From assembly GCF_041435015.1 (NCBI RefSeq), contig NZ_CP107989.1:5270001-5334000 (forward strand): a DNA stretch of 64,000 nucleotides, read 5' to 3'. Below are positions 40,599 through 49,965 of this stretch, piece after piece; within the stretch, counting starts at the first letter, position 1, and each line of letters opens with the position of its first letter. This DNA comes from Streptomyces canus (lineage in GTDB: Bacteria > Actinomycetota > Actinomycetes > Streptomycetales > Streptomycetaceae). Under the pieces are notes generated by a model that did not search any database, was not told where the DNA came from, and saw nothing but the letters and a program-made list of their open reading frames with translations. A program made the translations under genes and the position numbers.

Positions 40599-43500
40599 TT
40601 GGTGCCGATCCGCGCCAGCAGGTCCACGATCCGTGACTGCACCTCGGCGCTGGTCGACCGCTCGGCGAGGAACAGGACCGTCTCACCGGAGGCCAGCCGA
40701 GGCAGATCGGCCTGGTCCACGGCCGCGGTGTACACGACCAACGGGGTGCGATTCAGCTGCCCGTTCGCCCGCAGCCAGTCCACGATCCCGGCCCGCCGCC
40801 GGTGCACCTGCATGAGGTCCATCACCACGAGGTTCGGCCTGAGCTGCCCCGCGAGCGTCACGGCATCCGTGTCACTCGCGGCACGCGCCACCTGCATCCC
40901 CCGCCGCTCCAGCGTCGCGGTCAGCGCCAGCGCGATCTCCGCGTGCTCCTCGATCAGCAGCACGCGTGGGGGGTGCTGCTCGCTGTCCCGCGGCGCCAGC
41001 GCCTTCAGCAGTACGGCGGGATCGGCGCCGTACGCCGCCTCCCGCGAGGCCTGCCCGAGCCCGGCGGTCACCATGATCGGCACCTCGGACGCCACCGCCG
41101 CCTGCCGCAGCGACTGGAGCGCGGTCCGCGTGATCGGCCCGGTCAGCGGGTCCACGAACAGGGCGGCGGGGAAGGCCGCGATCTGCGCGTCGACCTCCTC
41201 GCGCGACTGCACGATGACCGGCCGGTACCCACGGTCGCTGAGCGCCTGCTGGGTCGTCACGTCCGGCGCGGGCCACACCAGCAGCCGCCGCGGGTTGTCC
41301 AGCGGCTCCGGGGGCAGTTCGTCGTCCATCGGCTGCGGCCGGGGGGTGTGCGGGATCTCGACGGCTCCGCCGGGACCGTCCAGCGGCTCGGGCCCCTCGG
41401 CGGCGTTCTCGTCGGGCGCCCCTATGGCGTACGACCGTCCGGCCGCCTCGGTGGCGTGCGCGAGCCGCGACTGTCCGGCCGGCGACGGCTGCGGGCTCTG
41501 CGCCGGTGCCGCTGCGGCCTGCTCGGCCGCCGGATGCGGACGTGCTCCCGGCTCCGGGGCCGCGGCGGCAGCGGGGTCGGGCCGGGTGCCGAGCTTGCGC
41601 CGCCGCCCCGAACCACCGGGCTGCTGCGGGGGAGGCGTGGCCGTCCCCGGCTGCTGCACCTGAGCCGCCTGCCGGGTGAACGGGACCCCCTGACCGAGGG
41701 TGCGCACGCTGATCGCCCGGCCCTGGGTGGAGTTGGGGTCGACGGGTGCGGCCGCGGCCTCGGCGGGCAGCGGCTGCGCGACCCGGGCCTGCAGGGGCGT
41801 GCCGGGCGCCGGAGTGGACTGACCGGTTTCGGGGGCCTGCGCGGGCTGGGGGGCGGGCTGGTTCGGGGGTACGGCGGTGGCGGCGCCGTTCGCCGGTACG
41901 GGGGTGACGGCGCCGGAGGCGTGGCTGGTGGGCCACGGCTGGGGAGCGGGCGTGGCCTGCGCCTGGTCCTGCGTCGGTGCCGGTGCCGGTGTCTGCGGCT
42001 GGGGCGTCTCGGCGGGGAGGGGCTGGTTGGGCGCGAGGCCGGGCTGGGCCGGGGCCGCCTGAAGGGGCGAGGCCGGGGCGGGGGCGGTCTGCGCGACCAG
42101 GCCGACCTGTCCGGTCGCGTTCTGCACGGGGACACCCGGGAACTGGGCCGACGACACCGCGCCCGGGGCGGCTGCTTGGACACCCTGTCCGGGCGCCTCG
42201 GCGGGCTGGGCCACGGCCCGTCGGCGGCGGCCCGTCGGGGCGTTGGTGGGGTGCGGCTGCGGCGGGGTGTGGTCGTCGGCCTGGTCGTGCGGCACGGCGT
42301 CATGCCGACCGTCGTCACCGTGACCGTCGGCGGGGACGGCGTGACCGGGGACCTGGGCGAGACCGTTGACCGGAACGGGGGCCGAGGCCTGGCCGGGGGG
42401 CTGCACCTGACCCGGGACCTGTGCCTGACCCGGGACCTGTGCCTGACCCGGGATCTGTGCCTGCCCCGGGACCTGGACCTGGCCGGGTACCCGTACCTCA
42501 CCCGGGAGTTGTGCCGAGCCCGGGGCCTGACCTTGGCCGGGGACCTGAGTCTGACCCGGGGACTGAAGCTGTCCGGGGGCCTGTACCTGACCCGGTGCCT
42601 GGATCTGGCCGGATACCTGGATCTGCCCAGGTGCCTGCATCTGGCCCGGGAGCTGTCCTGAGCCCTGGCTCGGGACGTGTGCCGGGTCGGCGATCTGGTT
42701 CGGGAGCCGGCCTTGGCTCGGGACCTGAGGCTGGACTGGTGCCTGGATCTGCCCTGGTGCCTGCATCTGGCCCGGGAGCTGTGCTGAGCTCTGGCTCGGG
42801 TCGTGTGCCGGGTCGGCGATCTGGTTCGGGAGCTGGCCTTGGCTCGGGACCTGAGCTTGCCCCGGGACCTGCATCTGGCCCGGAATCTGCCCCGAGGCCG
42901 GCCCCGTCGTCTGTCCCTGTTCCTGTCCCTGCACCGGCGTCAGTCCCGCCGCGGCCGCGGCGGCGTCGGACGGTCGGTCCGCGTCGGCGGGCGGGAGCGC
43001 GAACACCGCGCGGGGGGCCGCCTCCTGCGCGGCCGCGCGCTCCGACGCGGCGGCGAGGGCGCGCCGTCGGCGCCCGTCCTGCTGCGGGGCGCCGGTGCCG
43101 GAGGAACCCTGCCCGGCGACCGGGAGCTCCCCCTGCGCCTGGCCCGGCTCGGCGGAGCCGCCCGCGGGCAACGCCGCCGGCAGCGCGTGCTGTTCGCCGC
43201 CGTCGCTCAGGGCCCGGCGCCCGGCCGGCACGGGCACGCCCTGCGGAGGCACGGTCCCGCCGAGACCGGTACCCGCGGCGGCGGACCCGGCGCCATGCTC
43301 GCCTGCCATCACCACGGCACCCTCGGACACACCGGCCTCGGCGGGCCGGGCACGGCGCCGACCCGTACCGCCGGGGCCGTCCCCGTCGTCGCCGGAGGCC
43401 TGCGCCGGCAGGGACACCGACTGCTCCCGCTCGGCCGCCGCCCGCCGCCTGCGCCGCCCGGTGGGCGCCACCGATTCGTCGGTCTCGGCCGGGACGTCGG

Positions 43501-45295
43501 CGTCCAGGAAGGCGTCGGTGGAGGAGCGCCGGGCCCGCCGCCGCCCGCCGCCCTCGGCAGGGGCGGTCTCCACGGGGACGGTTTCCAGGGGAGCGGCCTC
43601 CAGCGCGGCCGGACCGGGAGCCGCGACGGCCCCCGCCCCACCGCCGATGGGCACTTCGAGGACGTACGCGCTGCCGCTCATGCCCGGCACCTCGTGCGTC
43701 TGCAGCACGCCGCCGTGGGCGCGCACGATCCCGCGCACGATCGGCTCGTGCACCGGGTCTCCCCCGGCGTACGGCCCGCGCACCTCGATCCGTACGCCCT
43801 CGCCGCGCTGCGCGGCCGCCACCACGACCGTGTTGTCCATGTAACCGCCTGCGGACACGGGAGAGTTCCCGGTCGCGTCGACCCCGGCCACGTCCGCGAT
43901 GAGATGCGCGAGCGCCGTCGCGAGGCGCTGGGCGTCGACCTCGGCCTCGATGGGCGGCGCGTGCACGGCGAACTGGACGCGCCCCGGCCCGATGAGTTCG
44001 ACCGCGCCGTCCACGCCGGCGGCGACGACCGCGTCGAGCATGACGTTCGTACGGACGATGTCGTCGGTGCCCGCGTCGAGTCGCTGGTAGCCGAGGACGT
44101 TGTCGATGAGGTTGGTGATGCGGGAGTAGCCGGCCGAGAGGTGGTGCAGGACCTGGTTGGCCTCGGGCCACAGCTGGCCGGCGTCGTCGGCGGCGAGGGC
44201 GGCCAGTTCGCGGCGCAGTTCGTCGAGGGGGCCCCGCAGGGAGCGGCCGAGGAGGGTGAGGAGCTGGTCGTGGCGCCCGGCGAGCGCCTCGTAGCGGTCC
44301 TTCTCGCGCTCCCCGAGCGCGGCGTACCGCTCCTCACCGGAGGCGATGTCCTCGTCGTGCTGCTCCTGGAGCTCCTCCAGTTCGGTGATGTGCTTCTGGC
44401 GCAGCGCGGTGAGTTCGGAGGCGTGCTCCTCCTCGATCCGCTCCAGCTCCGCCGCGTGGGCCTTCTCGGCGGCGGTCTTCTCGTCGGCGAGCGAGTCGTA
44501 GGGCCGCCGGTCGGTGAAGGTGAGCACGGCGCCGACGAGCTGGTCGCCGTCGCGCACCGGCGCGGTCGTCAGGTCCACCGGGACCTTCTGGTCCTTCTTC
44601 GACCACAGCACCTGTCCGCGCACCCGGTGCTTGCGCCCGGAGCGCAGGGTGTCGGCGAGGGGGGACTCCTCGTACGGGAAAGGGGTGCCGTCGGCGCGGG
44701 AGTGCAGGATGAGGTCGTGGAGCTCGCGGCCGCCGAGGTCACTGGCCCGGTAACCCAGTATCTGGGCGGCGGCCGGGTTGACGAGCACGATCCGTCCGTC
44801 GGTGTCGGTGCCTACGACGCCCTCCGAGGCGGCCCGCAGGATCATCTCGGTCTGCCGCTGCGACCGTGCCAGCTCGGCCTCGGTGTCCACGGTCCCGGTG
44901 AGGTCGCGTACGACGAGCATGAGCAGCTCGTCGCCGCTGTAGCCGTAACCGTCGTAGGCCTGCTGGCCGTTCTCCAGATTGGCGCTGGTGACCTCGACGG
45001 GGAACTCGGTGCCGTCGGTCCGCCGGGCGACCATCCGCGTCGGCTTGGTGCGCCCGCGCGGGTCCATGTGGTCGGGGCGCCGCATGGAGCCCGGAATGAG
45101 CCGCGAGTCGAAGTGCGGCAGCAGATCGAGCAGCCCGCGCCCGACCAGCGCGGTGCCCGGCGCCTCGAACGCCTCCAGCGCGATGGTGTTGGCGTTGACG
45201 ACGGTCCCATTGGCGTTGACCAGCACCAACGCATCGGGAAGCGCGTCGAGTATGGCTGCGAGGCGAGCAGCACCTCGGGATGGCCTGCTGCTCAC
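40595..45295 (-). CDS. Very large PAS hybrid sensor kinase with degenerate kinase core
   Basis: 1566 residues: PAS 1 (about 10-135), PAS 2 (about 145-265), a coiled coil (270-345), a DHp-like region (LGRSLRGPLDEL) without the usual phospho-His, and a HATPase-like domain (to about 555) whose G boxes are eroded (GGDPVHEPIVRGIVRAHGG). A Pro/Gln/Ala linker of roughly 750 residues is made of PGQVQVPGQ-type hexapeptides and contains MQAPGQIQAPVQPQVPSQGR-like units in two in-frame copies. Two C-terminal receiver-like domains follow; the last keeps the Asp (NLVVMDLM) and Thr. It may act as a scaffold or phospho-relay partner rather than a kinase. Confidence 0.85.
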   Translation of the reverse strand: MSSRPSRGAARLAAILDALPDALVLVNANGTVVNANTIALEAFEAPGTALVGRGLLDLLPHFDSRLIPGSMRRPDHMDPRGRTKPTRMVARRTDGTEFPVEVTSANLENGQQAYDGYGYSGDELLMLVVRDLTGTVDTEAELARSQRQTEMILRAASEGVVGTDTDGRIVLVNPAAAQILGYRASDLGGRELHDLILHSRADGTPFPYEESPLADTLRSGRKHRVRGQVLWSKKDQKVPVDLTTAPVRDGDQLVGAVLTFTDRRPYDSLADEKTAAEKAHAAELERIEEEHASELTALRQKHITELEELQEQHDEDIASGEERYAALGEREKDRYEALAGRHDQLLTLLGRSLRGPLDELRRELAALAADDAGQLWPEANQVLHHLSAGYSRITNLIDNVLGYQRLDAGTDDIVRTNVMLDAVVAAGVDGAVELIGPGRVQFAVHAPPIEAEVDAQRLATALAHLIADVAGVDATGNSPVSAGGYMDNTVVVAAAQRGEGVRIEVRGPYAGGDPVHEPIVRGIVRAHGGVLQTHEVPGMSGSAYVLEVPIGGGAGAVAAPGPAALEAAPLETVPVETAPAEGGGRRRARRSSTDAFLDADVPAETDESVAPTGRRRRRAAAEREQSVSLPAQASGDDGDGPGGTGRRRARPAEAGVSEGAVVMAGEHGAGSAAAGTGLGGTVPPQGVPVPAGRRALSDGGEQHALPAALPAGGSAEPGQAQGELPVAGQGSSGTGAPQQDGRRRRALAAASERAAAQEAAPRAVFALPPADADRPSDAAAAAAGLTPVQGQEQGQTTGPASGQIPGQMQVPGQAQVPSQGQLPNQIADPAHDPSQSSAQLPGQMQAPGQIQAPVQPQVPSQGRLPNQIADPAHVPSQGSGQLPGQMQAPGQIQVSGQIQAPGQVQAPGQLQSPGQTQVPGQGQAPGSAQLPGEVRVPGQVQVPGQAQIPGQAQVPGQAQVPGQVQPPGQASAPVPVNGLAQVPGHAVPADGHGDDGRHDAVPHDQADDHTPPQPHPTNAPTGRRRRAVAQPAEAPGQGVQAAAPGAVSSAQFPGVPVQNATGQVGLVAQTAPAPASPLQAAPAQPGLAPNQPLPAETPQPQTPAPAPTQDQAQATPAPQPWPTSHASGAVTPVPANGAATAVPPNQPAPQPAQAPETGQSTPAPGTPLQARVAQPLPAEAAAAPVDPNSTQGRAISVRTLGQGVPFTRQAAQVQQPGTATPPPQQPGGSGRRRKLGTRPDPAAAAAPEPGARPHPAAEQAAAAPAQSPQPSPAGQSRLAHATEAAGRSYAIGAPDENAAEGPEPLDGPGGAVEIPHTPRPQPMDDELPPEPLDNPRRLLVWPAPDVTTQQALSDRGYRPVIVQSREEVDAQIAAFPAALFVDPLTGPITRTALQSLRQAAVASEVPIMVTAGLGQASREAAYGADPAVLLKALAPRDSEQHPPRVLLIEEHAEIALALTATLERRGMQVARAASDTDAVTLAGQLRPNLVVMDLMQVHRRRAGIVDWLRANGQLNRTPLVVYTAAVDQADLPRLASGETVLFLAERSTSAEVQSRIVDLLARIGTN
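42617..42859. repeat. In-frame 126-bp tandem duplication in the kinase linker
   Basis: 42617-42733 is repeated at 42743-42859 with few changes, an offset of exactly 126 bases or 42 codons. The flanking DNA is built of degenerate 18-base units encoding PGQxQx repeats. Confidence 0.8.
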
Positions 45296-45465
45296 GAGAC
45301 GCTTCCTCCCTGTTACCGCACCTTGCCGACCGCTCGGGCCATCTTGCCAAGGGGCCCGCGACGTGTCACGCGAGGGAGTCTAAGCGCTGCCGTTGTGCCG
45401 GGGTGCTGGATGAGAGGGAGGTCGCACGACGAAGTGAAGTAGAACGTGTGACCGCCCCTCGGGGG

Positions 45466-45894
45466 CTAGGTGTCCATGCTGGGGAGGAGCGGCACGAACC
45501 GGTCCCAGCGCGCGATGTCGCACCCGTCGCTCCGGTCGAACCAGGTGTCCACGGGGCGCCCGGCCCAGGTGCCCGTGACGTGGGCGGTGGCGGGGCCGCC
45601 GTAGAGCATGGTGCAGAGGCTGCCCTCGGGGACGGGGGCGAAGGTGTCCTTCCCCCACCGCGTGTTCCGCTCCAGGACGGCGCAGGCGCCGGCGGGGTCG
45701 GGGTGGGTGCCGTGCGTGGGGTGACAGCCGACCTCGAAGGTCCCGTCGGCTCCGCTTCCCGCGTCCCGGACGGTGACGGTGAGATGGTCCCCGCCGTCGG
45801 TGTACGCCGACGCGGGGCTGGGGGCCAGGGCGGCGAGGAACAGGGGGAGGGGGCTTAACCGTGCGAGCCGGCCGAGCCGGGTGACGTATGACAT
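45466..45894 (-). CDS. Subtilisin inhibitor-like (SSI) protein
   Basis: A 142-residue secreted protease inhibitor. Signal peptide of about 30 residues (LARLSPLPLFLAALAPSPAS-AY). The mature part has the four SSI cysteines (VGCHP, GACAVL, LCTML, GCDIARW) that form two disulfides, and the GTWAGRPVDTWFDRSDGC block. SSI proteins inhibit extracellular subtilisin-like proteases and are a Streptomyces hallmark. Confidence 0.92.
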   Translation of the reverse strand: MSYVTRLGRLARLSPLPLFLAALAPSPASAYTDGGDHLTVTVRDAGSGADGTFEVGCHPTHGTHPDPAGACAVLERNTRWGKDTFAPVPEGSLCTMLYGGPATAHVTGTWAGRPVDTWFDRSDGCDIARWDRFVPLLPSMDT

Positions 45895-46047
45895 GCCCTG
45901 ACTAACGCCGGACGGCGCCGTACGTTGCGCGGAAGCACTTTGCCCTGCGCCCCGCCCGCCTAGTACCGTGGGAACCGATTGGTGGCACGACCTTCGACTG
46001 TGTCATCATCTGCACGCACCACTCGCGCTCGCGCGGGCGGCTGTGCT

Positions 46048-46138
46048 GGAGGCGTCGCCTAGTCCGGTCTATGGCGCCGCACTGCTAATGCGGTTTGGGA
46101 CTTCAATCCCATCGAGGGTTCAAATCCCTCCGCCTCCG
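46048..46138 (+). tRNA. tRNA-Ser (anticodon GCT)
   Basis: Class II fold of 91 nt. The acceptor pairs GGAGGCG with CGCCTCC, discriminator G. The anticodon loop is CTGCTAA with GCT. Long variable arm GGGACTTCAATCCC. T arm GAGGG-TTCAAAT-CCCTC. Confidence 0.96.
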
Positions 46139-46150
46139 CGCAAGATCACC

Positions 46151-46179
46151 GAAGCCCCGGTCCGAGCGACCGGGGCTTC
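46151..46179. terminator. Terminator of tRNA-Ser(GCT)
   Basis: A perfect 12-bp stem (46151-46162 with 46168-46179) and 5-base loop, followed by TCGTTGT. Confidence 0.75.
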
Positions 46180-46326
46180 GTCGTTGTCCCCCCGCTCTGA
46201 GGGGTGTTTTCGCAGGCCACAAGGGCTACGGCAAACGGATTTCACATGCGAGCGGCAGTCATGTAATGTTCTTCCTGTCGCCGCGAGCGGCCCGGAAGGG
46301 CAAGGAACGGCGAGAAAACAGAACAA

Positions 46327-46399
46327 GCACTCGTAGCTTAACGGATAGAGCATCTGACTACGGATCAGAAGGTTGCAGGTTCGAATCCTGCCGAGTGCA
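46327..46399 (+). tRNA. tRNA-Arg (anticodon ACG)
   Basis: A 73-nt class I fold: acceptor GCACTCG with CGAGTGC, discriminator A, anticodon loop CTACGGA with ACG, T arm TGCAG-GTTCGAATC-CTGC-like. Its 3' half recurs at 49966, which marks it as an attachment site. Confidence 0.96.
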
Positions 46400-46407
46400 C
46401 ACAGATC

Positions 46408-46440
46408 AAAGGCCCCGCCGGTTGAACCGGCGGGGCCTTT
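46408..46440. terminator. Terminator of tRNA-Arg
   Basis: Inverted repeat AAAGGCCCCGCCGG/CCGGCGGGGCCTTT with a short TTGAA loop. A similar hairpin follows the partial tRNA copy at 50015. Confidence 0.75.
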
Positions 46441-46470
46441 GACATCAACGCCGTGTACGTCGCTGCGTCC

Positions 46471-46995
46471 TCAGAAGCCTGAGCAGGTAGCCGCCGCTGA
46501 CGGTCCTGACGCCGTGGAGGTCTTCGGGGGGCCGTGGTCCACAGTCACGGAACAAGTGGCGGTTCCTCCCGATCCGCTGAGGCTGATGAGCAGCGATCCC
46601 CCCTTCATGAAGCCCTTCGTCTTCACGACCTTCCGCCACGGCAAGGTCTTGGTGGTCTCGGACCTTGAAGAGATGCCGTCGTCGTTCCATACGGAGTACG
46701 CGATAGTCACGTCTCGCGCATTGCCGGTGACCGTGTACTCGACCTCGACTGTCTTCGAGACCTCGTGCGAAACGCCAGCGAGGACGGCCGCGCACCCGCC
46801 CGCCACCAAAAGGACGAGCACGAGCAGCACCCACGGCCACTTGCGTCTCTTCTTCCTCGGCGGTGCTCCGTACGGCGGCGAGGCACCGTACGGCGGCTGG
46901 CTCCATCCCTGCGGCTGGCGCTGCTGCGCGCCCTGTCCCCACTGTTGCTGTGATGGATCAGGACGGGGCGGCTGCCCGGGGGTGGGTTCGCTCAT
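46471..46995 (-). CDS. MmpS-like membrane-anchored accessory protein
   Basis: 174 residues: a Pro/Gln-rich N-terminus, one membrane helix (KWPWVLLVLVLLVAGGCAAV at about 52-71) and an extracytoplasmic beta domain (VEVEYTVTGNARDVTIAYSV, ending GTATCSVTVDHGPP). This resembles MmpS-type transport accessory proteins of actinobacteria. I take the inner ATG; a GTG at 47013 has a better ribosome-binding site and would add six residues. Confidence 0.72.
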   Translation of the reverse strand: MSEPTPGQPPRPDPSQQQWGQGAQQRQPQGWSQPPYGASPPYGAPPRKKRRKWPWVLLVLVLLVAGGCAAVLAGVSHEVSKTVEVEYTVTGNARDVTIAYSVWNDDGISSRSETTKTLPWRKVVKTKGFMKGGSLLISLSGSGGTATCSVTVDHGPPKTSTASGPSAAATCSGF

Positions 46996-47129
46996 GACCT
47001 CAGCGTCTGGCACGCCCTTCGCGTGCGCGACTCAGGGACTCCACTCGTGGGTTCCGTCGGCCCGGCAGCCGAGTGCTAGCAGGCCGTCACTCACCGCCCT
47101 GTGCGACCGGATTGCCTGAGTCCTCGTCT

Positions 47130-47205
47130 GAGTCGTCTTACGTCTGTGGGCTTGAGGGCGTCCAGGTCGATGACCCGCAGCCGGCCGGCCGCGGGCACAT
47201 CGTGG
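47130..47205 (-). pseudogene. Scrap of a prim-pol gene
   Basis: Reads AGRLRVIDLDALKPTD, closely like the metal-binding block of the element 1 prim-pol (AGLLVVDLDTLKPED). Nothing else of the gene is recognisable, and the palindromic repeat lies directly upstream in the reading direction. It looks like the remnant of a replication gene. Confidence 0.6.
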
Positions 47206-47400
47206 CGAGCGCGGTGGGCTCCCATCCCGTCCACCATCGGCCCAGGCAGAGCCGAGCAGATGCGGCCCCTGGCGTCCAGGTCGTTCGTACAGTGGCGCGC
47301 TCCACCTGGACGCCATGAACCACGCCCGCTCCACGGTGTGTGGGTCGACGGCGGACGGGATCGGAGCAGGGGGGAGTGAGGGGTTGAGGCGTGGGGTGCA
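47200..47400. repeat. Large palindromic repeat, copy B
   Basis: An inverted-orientation copy of 21212-21398, with the same nested arms: CATGGCGTCCAGGT-type inner arms around TCGTTCGTACAGTGGCGCGC and outer arms beginning CTCCCATCCCGTC at 47219. Similarity between the copies runs through the arms and the loop. Confidence 0.8.
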
Positions 47401-47498
47401 CCTTCGATCCAAGGTCGATAGACAACTCGCCTTTGGTCCGCCATGCTGCCCGAGTGATCACGCGCCCACGTTGGCTGCGTTGAGTAGGGGTAGGGATC

Positions 47499-48047
47499 GT
47501 GGAGCAATCGCACGTCGTAGCCAGACAGCCGGAGCCTATTCGCTATCGGTACACGCTTCTCCAGTCCGTAATGCCTGCTCTGCCGCTTCTTGTCATCGTC
47601 TGGGGTGCGAAAATCTGGGACTGGATGACTGGGATGCCCGTCGGGGCTGAGATGACCGAGTCGTTTGGCATGTGGGGCGGCATGCTGCTCGTGCTCTTGA
47701 TCGCCGGGCGGTATTTCGGCGTCACTCTCACGGAGTCGACAGCCAACGTGCACAGCCTCCGCCGCCGGACCATCCGGTGGTCAGACGTCCAGGCCATCTG
47801 CATCGAGGGCTTCCAGGGGGCCCAAGTCGTTGTGATCTACGAAGCGGGTGGCCGTCGCACTCGCCTACGGGCACCCATCACGGGCTTCTTCTGCTGGGAT
47901 CGCGGGTTCGAGGACAAGTTCCAGACCATCGGCAGGTGGTGGCAGGAGCAGCGCGGTCCGGACTGGGCGCCGGTCCTGCTCCCGGGAGTGCCCTTGAGTG
48001 GCCCGGCGCCTCTTGACGGGAATCCGTTCGCCTCCCCCACCCAGTAG
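47499..48047 (+). CDS. PH-domain-like membrane protein
   Basis: 182 residues starting at GTG. Two membrane helices (about 24-38 and 57-73) precede a soluble beta-rich part (VTLTESTANVHSLRRRTIRW, then VQAICIEGFQGAQVVVIYEA), typical of bacterial PH-like membrane proteins. Within the tRNA-Arg island. The function is unknown. Confidence 0.72.
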   Translation: MEQSHVVARQPEPIRYRYTLLQSVMPALPLLVIVWGAKIWDWMTGMPVGAEMTESFGMWGGMLLVLLIAGRYFGVTLTESTANVHSLRRRTIRWSDVQAICIEGFQGAQVVVIYEAGGRRTRLRAPITGFFCWDRGFEDKFQTIGRWWQEQRGPDWAPVLLPGVPLSGPAPLDGNPFASPTQ

Positions 48048-48329
48048 TCGGCGTACGGCTGTAGACGCAGGTTGGAGCGGCGGCCGGAGTCAGCAGTCCG
48101 CATGTCAAGGCGGCGTCTGTACCTGACATCAGCTACTGACACCAACAAGCGCGCACTCTCGCGGTCAACATCGGACCTACACGATTGATCATTGGGCAAG
48201 TCCACCGGGAGAAGCGGCGATCGAGAGCCCTTTCGATCGACCTGATAAGGATGAGGCCAGACCTCAAAACCTGTGCCCGTGACGGCCGCCGTCCTCAAGC
48301 GATGGATGGCGGCCTACCCATCTGCCCAG

Positions 48330-48680
48330 TCACTCAGGGTCCACCGACGTCCTGCCTATGACAGCTGCCTCAGCTCCCACGGCAGCGAAGTGCCTACGAA
48401 CCACGGCAAGGGCGATCCATCCAGGCAGCAGCACGAGTGCGCCAGCCGCCGGCCACATGTCACCCGCCAACAAGCCAAAAGCCGTCACAGAAGCACCGAG
48501 CATGGCTACGGCAGCAGCGGCCGACTCGGCCCGAAGCTGTCGAGGGGAGCGTCTGCTGGCCGATGGCTTGACGAACTGACGCCCGAAGAAGACCTGCACG
48601 CCGTTCACGACGGCCAGCAGAGCGGCAAGAGCGCCGAAGACGCTGAGGGCGAGGACGAAGGCGAAGGGTATGGCGTGAAG
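48330..48680 (-). pseudogene. Small membrane protein gene lacking its start
   Basis: From GTG 48608 the frame gives 92 residues with a helix (LGASVTAFGLLAGDMW and following). The coding signal continues upstream as IPFAFVLALSVFGALAALLA, a clear membrane helix, up to an in-frame TAG at 48681, with no start codon. The 5' end is therefore lost or mutated. Use of GTG 48608 is possible but has no ribosome-binding site. Confidence 0.5.
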
Positions 48681-48970
48681 CTACACATTCAGAGTTCGCA
48701 CCCCGCGCTCGGGTAAGGACGCACGCCAGGTCCAAGATTCACCGACTCCCGGTCGCGGCCGTGACCTCGTGCCAAATGCCTGCCAGATCCCGTGGGGAAT
48801 CACGGGGAACAGCGGGGAGCACATAGGGAAGACGCACCAGCACCGTCTGCAAATCGACGCAGGTCAACCCAGTAACCGTTGCCAAGAAACCCGAGCTTCC
48901 CAAGCTCATTGCGCAGGTCCTGCTGTGTCGCGGTATCGACAAGAGGAACCGTGTTGCTGAGGATCCTGGG

Positions 48971-49480
48971 GTGACTGATGACGAACTCGTCCTGGCGGTC
49001 CGTTCGCATGTGGCCGACCGGGGGCTGCCCAGGCCCGCATCTGCTGAGGACGTCACGGCCTTCGAGCGGGTAGTAGGTAATCCGATGCCCGACTTGTTGA
49101 AGCGGATGTATCTCGAAGTCGCCAACGGTGGCTTCGGACCCTGGCGGGTGGTCTCGCTGACCGAGGCCGACGACTGGTTCAGCGACTGCGCGGACATCAC
49201 CATGGCCTTCCACGCGTTCGGCGGTCCCGATGGGGACGCCCTCCCGTCGGGACTCGTCCCGCTGATGGACCGAGGCTGCGCGAAGTGGACACTGATCGAC
49301 TTCCGTACGTCCGACGGCCAGATGTGGGACTGGGACCCCAACCTGTGCTGCATCCGGCACGCTCCTGGACCGCTCGGACAATCACTCGCGCAGTGGCTCA
49401 CCGACTGGTTGCGCGGCGAGGCGCACGAGGGCCCCTATCCGCACCGCGTGCCGGCCGACTCCGCATGTCACAACCCATGA
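48971..49480 (+). CDS. SMI1/KNR4 (SUKH) family protein
   Basis: A 169-residue SUKH-fold protein: EDVTAFERVVGNPMPDLLKR, then YLEVANGGFGPWRVVSLTEA and TLIDFRTSDGQMWDWDP. The family mostly provides immunity proteins against polymorphic toxins. No toxin is visible, so this may be an orphan immunity gene in the decayed tRNA-Arg island. GTG start after a GAGGAT-like site. Confidence 0.82.
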   Translation: MTDDELVLAVRSHVADRGLPRPASAEDVTAFERVVGNPMPDLLKRMYLEVANGGFGPWRVVSLTEADDWFSDCADITMAFHAFGGPDGDALPSGLVPLMDRGCAKWTLIDFRTSDGQMWDWDPNLCCIRHAPGPLGQSLAQWLTDWLRGEAHEGPYPHRVPADSACHNP

Positions 49481-49592
49481 GGCTGAAGGCGGCCCCGTCT
49501 CATTTTCCGTCTCATTCATCGGCGTTCACAGCCGTAGAGGCAAGACCACAAGCCCCGTAACGCATGGGCAAGCGCGATGGCAGAGAGCCGAG

Positions 49593-49913
49593 TTACTCCC
49601 CGACATGGCGCCGGGTGGTGTGCGTCTCGATGAGGCGGACCGCCATGTCATGGCGTGATGGGAAAGCAAGGTGGAGCGGGGTGAGCCCGTCCTGGGAAGG
49701 ACGCTCGAGGTCGGCACCATATGCCAACAGGACTGCGGTGCAGGCAGCTTCGAGGGGTTCTCCTGTCTGGACGGCTCCGTCAGCCTCACCGTCGATCGCA
49801 TGGAGCAGTGGAGTCCAACCGCTGTAACCATCGAACTCACCCGGATCGGCACCCGCGTCCAGGAGGCGCGTCAGCTCCGCCAAGGCGTCCGAGCCCGGGC
49901 TGTACAGCAGCGA
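49593..49913 (-). pseudogene. 5'-truncated ankyrin-repeat gene
   Basis: About 106 residues with two ankyrin-type repeats: ALAELTRLLDAGADPGEFDG, then GWTPLLHAI, and CTAVLLAYGADLERPSQDGL followed by TPLHLAFPSRHDM. There is no start codon with a ribosome-binding site, and the frame runs into the partial tRNA copy about 50 bases upstream. The gene seems cut by the island junction. Confidence 0.6.
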
Positions 49914-49965
49914 AGTACAGCAACCCCAGCATCCCACCACGCACGACTGACCGATGTCCGTAGAG

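Noticed and set aside
42803..45442. An 879-codon rightward frame opposite the sensor kinase
   Set aside because: The kinase strand has PAS and receiver motifs; this frame has none and is an antisense shadow.
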